From Geobacteraceae bacterium (GTDB lineage Bacteria > Desulfobacterota > Desulfuromonadia > Desulfuromonadales > Geopsychrobacteraceae): 64,000 nt of DNA. Numbering within the stretch: position 1 is the stretch's first letter; the number at the start of each line of letters is the position of its first letter. Below the pieces are notes generated by a model that worked only from the letters and a program-made list of their open reading frames with translations, was not told the origin of the DNA and did no database searches. The position numbers were made by a program, and so were the translations under genes. Location of the stretch: the NCBI GenBank assembly GCA_007125165.1, contig SLDV01000031.1, positions 34,232 to 98,231 of the forward strand. The letters run 5' to 3'. Of this stretch, positions 9,352 through 17,111 are shown piece by piece.

Positions 9352-10662
9352 ATGCCTAAATTATTCCCTCTTTTACCGACCCTGTCCTTCGCCGCTTTTG
9401 TGTTCTGGCTGCTGGCGGTACCGATGAATGGTCCCCTGATTGCGGGAATTGGGATTGATGATTCGTTGCGCTGGTTTCTACTGCCTCACGTACTGGTGCT
9501 GGTGGTGATTGGCAAATCATTTTCCCGGCAGCTTTTCACCCGTCTGGCTCCTTTTGCCACCGCCCTGACTCTAACTTTCAGTCTGTTACTGCCCCTGGTG
9601 CCGGAATGGGGCAAACTGCTGCTGGTATTGCTGAGCTTCAGTGGCGCCTTCGTTGCACTCAGGGCCTGTAAGCGCTTGCACAATTCCCCATCCCCACTGG
9701 TCAGTGCTGCCGGAGGATTGATTCTGGCGAATCTGGCGTTATTTGTTGTTTTTCGGTTTCCGACAGGGGGGCTGCCTCTTTTTGCCCTGGCAACGCTACC
9801 TTTGTTGCTCCTGCTGATTCCTGCGGGCGAGCAGCACCCTATCGCAACCGACAACAACCTCAAGCTCGGCCACTACCTCCCTTTTATCCTGATTTTTCAT
9901 GTCGTCAGCGGCTTGATGTACAGCGTCATCTATCCTGCCTATCAGGAATTGACTGTGCCGGGCGGAGTCGAGCTCCCCTTTTATATGGCGGCCGTGATTG
10001 GCGCGGTGTTTCTGGGGCGGATCAACCGCGAGATACCGCTGATTTCAGGCGTTGTTTTGGGGATGGGTGCATTTATTGTGCTGCAATGGGAGCATGCTGC
10101 AGCGGTGACCTTCAGCCTGTTCATCATGCAAGCAGGACAAGGCTTTATCGACCTGTTTCTGCTGGCCTTTCTGCTGCGCTTTGCTGATCCGCTCCGCGCC
10201 TTCGGAATCGGTCTGGCGACCCTGTGCCTCGGTATCTATGGTGGCCAATTGCTTGGAGACGTGCTGTCCAGTCATGCTGGACCGGTAGCCCTGTTCGGCC
10301 ATCTTTTTCTGAACCTGGCGGTACTGTCCCTGTACCTGCTGCATCGCCGCCGCCCAACGGCAGAGACCAACAGCCCTCACAACCTGCCGGCAGCAATCGA
10401 TGCACATGAAGCTGCCCCAACTACAAAAGAGATTCATATTCCTGAGCAGCTGCGCCTGCTGCTGTCTGAGCGGGAACTGCTGGTACTGAATCAGAGTCTC
10501 AAAGGCACCACCTATAAGGACATTGCCGCTGATCTTGATATTTCTGAATCAACAGTCAAAACCTACATGAAACGGATTTGTGACAAACTGGGCGTGACAG
10601 GCAAAAGAAATTTATTGCAACGTCTTTCACAACCGGGAAGCCCGCCTTCAGCCTCATCTTAA
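9352..10662 (+). CDS. Polytopic membrane protein with C-terminal LuxR-type HTH
   Basis: About 10-12 hydrophobic segments (MFS-like), linker, then LSERELLVLNQSLKGTTYKDIAADLDISESTVKTYMKRICDKLGVTGKRNLLQ. Confidence 0.85.
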   Translation: MPKLFPLLPTLSFAAFVFWLLAVPMNGPLIAGIGIDDSLRWFLLPHVLVLVVIGKSFSRQLFTRLAPFATALTLTFSLLLPLVPEWGKLLLVLLSFSGAFVALRACKRLHNSPSPLVSAAGGLILANLALFVVFRFPTGGLPLFALATLPLLLLLIPAGEQHPIATDNNLKLGHYLPFILIFHVVSGLMYSVIYPAYQELTVPGGVELPFYMAAVIGAVFLGRINREIPLISGVVLGMGAFIVLQWEHAAAVTFSLFIMQAGQGFIDLFLLAFLLRFADPLRAFGIGLATLCLGIYGGQLLGDVLSSHAGPVALFGHLFLNLAVLSLYLLHRRRPTAETNSPHNLPAAIDAHEAAPTTKEIHIPEQLRLLLSERELLVLNQSLKGTTYKDIAADLDISESTVKTYMKRICDKLGVTGKRNLLQRLSQPGSPPSASS

Positions 10663-10764
10663 CCCAGCTAGTAAACCCTTTATTAAATTATAGGTTGACT
10701 AGTGCCGGATGATTGAGTATCGTCCCCCTGTTTTTCAGCGTTTCCATGAATAAAGGGGTTCTCT

Positions 10765-11697
10765 ATGGTTTATCTCGTCGGCATGACACTGCTCTGGGCT
10801 TTTTCTTTCAGCCTCATCGGCGTTTATCTGGCCGGCCAGGTCGATTCCTACTTTTCTGTTTTCATGCGCGTGGCGTTGGCTGCTCTGGTATTCCTCCCTC
10901 TGCTTCGTCCCATCCCGCTCAAGCTCGCCGGTCGTCTGATGGCTCTGGGTGCGATTCAGCTGGGGCTGATGTATGTCTTCTACTTTCACTCTTTTACCCT
11001 GCTCAGCGTCCCCGAAGTCCTGATCTTCACGATACTGACTCCTATTTATGTCACCCTGATCCATGACCTGATACAGCGCCGTTTCCGCCCGGGCTATCTG
11101 CTCACGGCAGCATTGGCGGTTATTGGCGCCGGAATCATTCGATACAGCCCGCTGGAAAGTCAGGCCTTCTTCGGCTTTCTTGTGGTCCAGGGCGCCAATG
11201 TCTGCTTCGCTCTGGGGCAGGTGGGCTACAAGGTTCTGCTTGAACGAACCCCGACCGCAATACCTCAGCGTTACCTGTTCGGCTACTTCTACCTCGGGGC
11301 CCTGGCAGTTACTCTGATGTTATGGCTGGCTTTTGGCGATATGGGCAGACTACCGACCACGGGTTTGCAGTGGGGCATTCTGGTTTATCTGGGACTGATT
11401 GCTTCGGGACTGGGGTACTTTCTCTGGAACAAGGGCGCAACTTTGGTGGATGCCGGAACCCTGGCGATCATGAACAATGCGCTGATTCCGGCGGGGCTGA
11501 TTGTCAACCTGCTGATCTGGAATCGTGATGCGGATCTGGTACGCTTGAGTATTGGCGGCGGGGTGCTACTGCTGTCGCTGTTGGTGCATGAACTCTGGGT
11601 GAAAAAATCGGGGCCCCCTCATCCGGCTTTTTTGCCACCTTCTCCCCCAGGAGAAGGGCATCGGCGGAAGGTGAGTGCTAATCAGAAAAAACTTTGA
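10765..11697 (+). CDS. DMT/EamA family transporter
   Basis: Ten TM-like segments, EamA-type repeats; last ~30 aa derive from a dispersed repeat. Confidence 0.85.
   Translation: MVYLVGMTLLWAFSFSLIGVYLAGQVDSYFSVFMRVALAALVFLPLLRPIPLKLAGRLMALGAIQLGLMYVFYFHSFTLLSVPEVLIFTILTPIYVTLIHDLIQRRFRPGYLLTAALAVIGAGIIRYSPLESQAFFGFLVVQGANVCFALGQVGYKVLLERTPTAIPQRYLFGYFYLGALAVTLMLWLAFGDMGRLPTTGLQWGILVYLGLIASGLGYFLWNKGATLVDAGTLAIMNNALIPAGLIVNLLIWNRDADLVRLSIGGGVLLLSLLVHELWVKKSGPPHPAFLPPSPPGEGHRRKVSANQKKL
11613..11685. repeat. Dispersed repeat, copy B (single arm), inside the 3' end of the EamA ORF
   Basis: CCCCCTCATCCGGCTTTTTTGCCACCTTCTCCCCCAGGAGAAGGGCATCGGCGGAAGGTGAGTGCTAATCAG matches the reverse complement of the left arm of copy D. 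Confidence 0.85.
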
Positions 11698-11852
11698 AGG
11701 CGGCGCAAAAAATAGCCTTTGAGCCGCGTCAGAGCACTGAGAAATCCACTACAGCCGGTTATCCTCAGTGTCCCCTGTGTCTCCAGTGAACGAAGAGAAT
11801 GGGTGGTAAAAGGTTTTTTGCCTTTATCGCCGCCAAGTATGTAACCGGAACA

Positions 11853-12356
11853 TCAATCCTGACGTTCCGCTTTGCGCTGCCGCCTTAGCGCCAGCTCTTC
11901 GCGCAACGAGACAATCAGCAGGATGGCGACGCCGACACAGATGGCGCTGTCAGCAACGTTAAAGGCCGGCCAGTGGTATTGATACCAGTGGACGCCGACA
12001 AAATCGATCACCTCTCCTAAACGCACCCGGTCAATGACATTACCCACTGCCCCGCCCAGGATCAGCCCCAAAGAAAGATGCATCCATGTGGCTGATGCCG
12101 GTAACGTGCGCATGTACCAGATGATTCCCACTACAGCGACCAAGGCCACGGTCAGAAAAAACGGCAGTCGCCAGGCGCTGTCGGCAAAAATTCCGAAAGC
12201 GGCGCCGGGGTTACGAACATGGGTCAGATAGAGGTGATTCTCGATCAGCACCTTGAACTGTCCAAGGGCGTAATTGCGCTCAAAATAGACCTTGGTGAGC
12301 TGATCGAGTACCAAGGTTACCAGGACCACGCCGGCGAACAGGGGGTATTTCTTCAT
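11853..12356 (-). CDS. lspA: Lipoprotein signal peptidase II
   Basis: MKKYPLFAGVVLVTLVLDQLTKVYFERN...NPGAAFGIFAD...GGAVGNVIDRVRLGEVIDFV...FNVADSAI. Confidence 0.97.
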   Translation of the reverse strand: MKKYPLFAGVVLVTLVLDQLTKVYFERNYALGQFKVLIENHLYLTHVRNPGAAFGIFADSAWRLPFFLTVALVAVVGIIWYMRTLPASATWMHLSLGLILGGAVGNVIDRVRLGEVIDFVGVHWYQYHWPAFNVADSAICVGVAILLIVSLREELALRRQRKAERQD

Positions 12357-12357
12357 C

Positions 12358-15135
12358 TCAGCCTGCAGCCAGTGCTGCGACGCACCGCGAACAGAGGCTC
12401 GCATGTTCAGCATGATCACCAACACTGACGGCATAATTCCAACAGCGTTCACATTTACTGCCATCGGCAGAAATAATCTGCACCTTGAGCCCCGACACCT
12501 GTGTTTCTTCGACCGCCAAAGATTCCTCGGTCAATTCCACCTGTGACACAATAAAATAGGCCGGCAGTAGCGGCAGATAACGGGTCAACAGTTCACGATA
12601 ATCGTCGGGAACCTGAAGCACGACCTTGGCTTCAAGGGACTGCCCCAGGCGTTTTTCCGCCCGTGCTTTTTCCAGTTGGCGAGACACTTCGTTACGTATC
12701 TTGAGCAGCCGCTCGTAGGTTGCTTCCAGGGCATCATCCAGATCCGCAGCGACAACGTCCGAAAAGGAGGCAAGGTGGACACTGGATGGACGCTCGCCCG
12801 GCAGGCGCTGCCAGATTTCATCGGCGGTAAAACTCAGCACCGGTGCGATCAGCCGGGGCAGGACATCAACAATCCGATACAGGGCTGTGCGCGCGCTGCG
12901 ATATTCGATACTTGACGGCGCACTGGCATACAAACGGTCTTTGAGAATGTCGAGATAAAAAGCGCTCAGATCAATGCTGCAGAAGTTATGCACCGCGTGG
13001 TAGAGGGTGTGGAACTCGTAGCGCTCATAGGCCTTGAGAACGCGCTGATTCAGGCGTGCCAGGCGCGACAAGGCCCACCGATCCAGTTCGAGCAGCTCGG
13101 CGTCAGGCACCTGATCAGTCGCCGGATTGAAGTTGTTGAGATTGCCAAGCAGATAACGAGCGGTATTGCGGATGCGGCGATAAGCATCGGAAAGCCGTTG
13201 CAAAGTTTCTTCGCCCAGACGGATATCATCACGATAATCGGTGGCGGCAACCCACAGCCGCAGGATCTCCGCACCGTATTTCTTGATGATTTCTTCCGGA
13301 GAAATAACATTCCCCATCGATTTCGACATCGGGCGGCCATTCTTGTCGAGGACGAAACCGTGGGTCAGTACCGCCTTGTAAGGGGCACGATCCCGGGTTC
13401 CAACTGATTCCAGCAAGCTTGAGTGAAACCAGCCACGATGCTGATCCGATCCCTCCAGATAAAGATCAGCAGGGCTGTGAAGCTCATCACGCAGCTCACA
13501 TACGGCGGCATGAGACACTCCGGAATCGAACCAGACGTCAAGGATGTCGGTCTCCTTGGTAAAACGGTCATGATCACAGGCAGGGCAACGGGTACCGGCG
13601 GGCAACAGTTCTACGGCGTCTTTCTCGAACCAGACATCGCTCCCTTTTTCTTCAAACTGATCGGCGATATGGTGCATGACGGCGCCATCGTTGAGAGCTT
13701 CACCACATTTTTCACAATACATGATGGTGATCGGCACTCCCCAACTGCGCTGGCGACTGACACACCAATCGGGGCGCGCCTCGATCATGTTGTAGATACG
13801 ATCACGTCCCCAGGCCGGAATCCATTCGACCCGTTCGATCTCTTCCAGGGCTTTGCGGCGCAGGTCATTATGCTCCATGCTGATGAACCATTGCTCGGTG
13901 GCCCGGAAAATAACCGGCTTTTTACAGCGCCAGCAGTGAGGATAGCTGTGACTGACATTGCTTTCATGGAGCAGGGCCCCGACTTCAAGCAGCTTGTCGT
14001 TCACGGCACGATTGGCATCGGCCAGCTTCATTCCGCCGAACAATTCCAGTTCTTCACGGTAGCGACCGTAATCATCAACCGGATTATAGATTTCCAGACC
14101 ATACTTGAGACCGATCTGATAATCATCGTGTCCGTGCCCGGGAGCGGTATGAACACAGCCGGTACCCGCCTCGAGAGTGACATGATCACCAAGCATGATC
14201 AGGGAGTTGCGCTCATAAAAGGGATGACGGCAGTTTTTATTATCGAATTCAGCGGCATCAAGGGGCGCAACCACCATGGCCCCTTCCTGCCCGACGGCCG
14301 CCAGCACCTTTTCACGCAGCCCCTCGGCAACCACCAGATAGTCGCTGCCGCTATCGATCACCACGTAGGGCAATTCCGGATTGAGACTGATGCCCAGATT
14401 GGCTGGAATCGTCCAGGGTGTAGTCGTCCAGATAACAAAATTCAAGGGTTTGTCGGTCAGATGTGCCAGCGATTGCGGCAGGGTATCAACGTAGGGGAAC
14501 TTGACATAGATCGATGGCGAGCTGTGATCGTCATACTCGACTTCGGCTTCCGCCAGAGCAGTCACGCAGGAAGCACACCAGTGAATCGGCTTTTTCCCTT
14601 TGAACAGGGAACCCCGTTCCGCCAGACGCGCCAGCTCACGGGCCGTAGTCGCTTCATACCCTTCTGTCATCGTCAGGTAGGGATCTGCCCAGTTACCGAA
14701 AATTCCCAGACGCTGGAACTCCTCGGACTGAGTGGCAATCCAGACTCTGGCATACTCCCGACATTCACGGCGAAACTCGGCTTTACTCATGTCGCGCTTT
14801 TTCTTGCCGAGCTTTTTGTCAACCATCAGCTCGATCGGCAATCCATGGCAATCCCAGCCTGGCACATAAGGGGTGTGAAACCCCTGCATCCGTTTACTTT
14901 TAACGATGATATCCTTGAGAATCTTGTTGAGGGCATGCCCCATGTGGATATGACCGTTGGCATAGGGAGGACCATCGTGCAGAATAAATTTCTGCTTGCC
15001 AAGGTTGGCCTCTTCAAGCTGACGATTCAGCTCAGCCTGCTGCCACCGGGCCAGAATTTCCGGCTCCCGCACCGGCAGATTGGCGCGCATGGGGAAATCG
15101 GTTGCGGGCAAATTGAGTGTGTCTTTGTAATCCAT
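12358..15135 (-). CDS. ileS: Isoleucyl-tRNA synthetase
   Basis: HDGPPYANGHIHMGHALNKILKD (HIGH region), GRPMSKSMGNVISPEEI (KMSKS), C-terminal CERCWNY zinc motif. Confidence 0.98.
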   Translation of the reverse strand: MDYKDTLNLPATDFPMRANLPVREPEILARWQQAELNRQLEEANLGKQKFILHDGPPYANGHIHMGHALNKILKDIIVKSKRMQGFHTPYVPGWDCHGLPIELMVDKKLGKKKRDMSKAEFRRECREYARVWIATQSEEFQRLGIFGNWADPYLTMTEGYEATTARELARLAERGSLFKGKKPIHWCASCVTALAEAEVEYDDHSSPSIYVKFPYVDTLPQSLAHLTDKPLNFVIWTTTPWTIPANLGISLNPELPYVVIDSGSDYLVVAEGLREKVLAAVGQEGAMVVAPLDAAEFDNKNCRHPFYERNSLIMLGDHVTLEAGTGCVHTAPGHGHDDYQIGLKYGLEIYNPVDDYGRYREELELFGGMKLADANRAVNDKLLEVGALLHESNVSHSYPHCWRCKKPVIFRATEQWFISMEHNDLRRKALEEIERVEWIPAWGRDRIYNMIEARPDWCVSRQRSWGVPITIMYCEKCGEALNDGAVMHHIADQFEEKGSDVWFEKDAVELLPAGTRCPACDHDRFTKETDILDVWFDSGVSHAAVCELRDELHSPADLYLEGSDQHRGWFHSSLLESVGTRDRAPYKAVLTHGFVLDKNGRPMSKSMGNVISPEEIIKKYGAEILRLWVAATDYRDDIRLGEETLQRLSDAYRRIRNTARYLLGNLNNFNPATDQVPDAELLELDRWALSRLARLNQRVLKAYERYEFHTLYHAVHNFCSIDLSAFYLDILKDRLYASAPSSIEYRSARTALYRIVDVLPRLIAPVLSFTADEIWQRLPGERPSSVHLASFSDVVAADLDDALEATYERLLKIRNEVSRQLEKARAEKRLGQSLEAKVVLQVPDDYRELLTRYLPLLPAYFIVSQVELTEESLAVEETQVSGLKVQIISADGSKCERCWNYAVSVGDHAEHASLCSRCVAALAAG

Positions 15136-15367
15136 GAAATGTCTCTCCACGGGGCATCGAATCCCCTGATTGTTTATTGTCTGTATGTAACCCTTTACCT
15201 GTTCAGCAATATTGTCTTCTCCGAGTGCCTTTGTCGGGGATCCAGAGAGAACAACCGGATTCCGGCCAAAAACACGCCGGAATAACGGCAGGTGTTGACT
15301 TCAGCCACAATCATTCGCGGCTAACGCCACTCCTACATGACGTGCTGACCAGTTACGGCTGGATTAT

Positions 15368-16144
15368 CTACTCTTGCCTGCTTTGCCCCATCAGCCGCGC
15401 CCATTGCATCCCCAGTTGTTCATGAATCCAGGCATCGGTGTGGGCCAGGGTTCCACCGTTGGGCAAAGTCCACCAGCGCCTGGTCGGCTTACTCATGTGT
15501 CCGGTCGGAGCCGGAACGGGATCGAGTCCTGCGCCGCGGAATAAGGCCATGGAACGTGGCATGTGCGCCGCCGAGGTCACGACAACCAGATTGGTGCCGG
15601 CAAAAAGATTCGCAATCAACAGCACCTCTTCCGCAGTGTCCCGCGGACCGACAAAGGTCAGAATATCACCATCAGGAACACCCAGGGCAAGCGCCAGCTC
15701 CCTGAGTTTATCCGGATAGGCCACCGGATCAGTTGCCAGACCGTGATAACCGGTAAAAATCAGGCGGCTGCCGGGATTCATCCGATAGATACGAATCCCC
15801 TCTGCCAGCCGCACAACAGCGGTGGAGCTGAGCTGGCTGGTCAGGGGTTGATCATCCACCGTCTGGTGCCAACTACCCAGAACGGCAATGTATTGAGGCG
15901 TCATCGTCCCCTGCTCATAGGCGGGATAGCGCGTTTCCAGCCCGGCCATCCAGCGATGGCTCAAGGGCGCGTAACTGCTGACAAATAACAGCGCGCCGGC
16001 AGACACAACACAAAGCACGCCGAACCAACGGTTTTTACGCCGCAACAATGACGGCAGTGCCAGCAGCAGCAACAGCAGGGTCAGGGGAACCGGTGTTAAA
16101 AAGTCACCCAGGATTTTTTTTAGCAGAAAGAGCAGATGATCCAT
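15368..16144 (-). CDS. ElyC/SanA/YdcF family protein (DUF218)
   Basis: IAVLGSWHQ...EGIRIYRMNPGSRLIFTGYHG...DTAEEVLLIANLF...VVTSAAHMPRSMALFRGAGLDPVPAPT. Confidence 0.9.
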   Translation of the reverse strand: MDHLLFLLKKILGDFLTPVPLTLLLLLLALPSLLRRKNRWFGVLCVVSAGALLFVSSYAPLSHRWMAGLETRYPAYEQGTMTPQYIAVLGSWHQTVDDQPLTSQLSSTAVVRLAEGIRIYRMNPGSRLIFTGYHGLATDPVAYPDKLRELALALGVPDGDILTFVGPRDTAEEVLLIANLFAGTNLVVVTSAAHMPRSMALFRGAGLDPVPAPTGHMSKPTRRWWTLPNGGTLAHTDAWIHEQLGMQWARLMGQSRQE

Positions 16145-16211
16145 CGACTAAGATCCGAGCAAGGCAAAAAAGACCGAAACAGCGGGAGATTAACGCAGAA
16201 CATAGAATTGA

Positions 16212-16874
16212 TCAAGATACCAGAACCGGATAATGACAGATATCTGCAAAAAGACAATGACAACATAAGGGTGACTTGCGGCAACGCTCCTTGCAATGGG
16301 TTACAATCAGGGCATGGTAGTGTTGATACAGGGTCACATCCTTGTTGATTTCCGCCATGAACAGGGTACGGATGGTTTCGTAACTTTCCGTGCCGCGCAG
16401 CAGACCCAGGCGACCGAAGAAACGCCGGGTGTAGCTGTCAACGACGAAAGAAGGGTGGTTGCCGGCGTAAAGCAGAATCGAATCGGCCGTTTCCGGCCCG
16501 ATACCGGACAGACTGAGCAGCTCACAGCGAGCAACACTCAATTCCTGTTGCAGCAGACGATCAAGTGACCCGCCGTGCCGATGCATCAGGTGTCGACAAA
16601 AATGCTGCAAACGTTGAGCCTTCTGACGAAAAAAGCCGGACGGACGGATCAGTTCCTCCAACTGCGGTAACGGCATCTGCGCTACCATTGACAGATCCAG
16701 GGCCTCGACCTTTTTCAGATTAGCCAGAGCCTTTTCGACGTTGTTCCAGTTGGTATTCTGGGTCAGGAACGCCCCCACGGCAACTTCGAAGGAGCCCTGC
16801 GCCGGCCACCAGTTGTCAAGAGAATACCCCTGACACAGGCGCTGATAGACTTCGATGATTGTCGGCATCACCAA
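16212..16874 (-). CDS. Endonuclease III-like HhH-GPD DNA glycosylase
   Basis: AFLTQNTNWNNVEKALANLKK...LLSLSGIGPETADSILLYAGNHPSFVVDSYTRRFFGRLG; terminal cysteines. Confidence 0.9.
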   Translation of the reverse strand: MVMPTIIEVYQRLCQGYSLDNWWPAQGSFEVAVGAFLTQNTNWNNVEKALANLKKVEALDLSMVAQMPLPQLEELIRPSGFFRQKAQRLQHFCRHLMHRHGGSLDRLLQQELSVARCELLSLSGIGPETADSILLYAGNHPSFVVDSYTRRFFGRLGLLRGTESYETIRTLFMAEINKDVTLYQHYHALIVTHCKERCRKSPLCCHCLFADICHYPVLVS

Positions 16875-16910
16875 ATAACCTTATTAAAAAAGCTCGACTA
16901 AAGCCGCGCG

Positions 16911-17015
16911 TGAGGTTGGGGGGCCTGTGACAAGGGCTACTGTCTCCATGGAGGGCGACAGTCGAACGGCCATGGAAGGCGAAAAGTGTCCCTTGACATA
17001 GGGCCCCCAACCTCA
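16911..17015. repeat. About 105-bp inverted-repeat element
   Basis: 26-nt arms TGAGGTTGGGGGGCCTGTGACAAGGG / CCCTTGACATAGGGCCCCCAACCTCA, near-perfect complements, with CTGTC...GACAG internally. Confidence 0.75.
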
Positions 17016-17111
17016 AGCTCTACAAAACTGAACCCACACTTACTGCAAAAATGTCTGTACCGCAATACAATCCTTCCCCTTCGGGTCTGTGTTCCTCTAT
17101 AATCCCGCACC

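Noticed and set aside
13423-15285. 620-aa plus-strand ORF antisense to ileS
   Set aside because: Shadow ORF opposite a highly conserved gene; no recognisable domain
16911-17015. Integron attC site
   Set aside because: Inverted arms end GTTGGGG/CCCCAAC in the wrong orientation for R box sequences and no integrase or cassette array is visible
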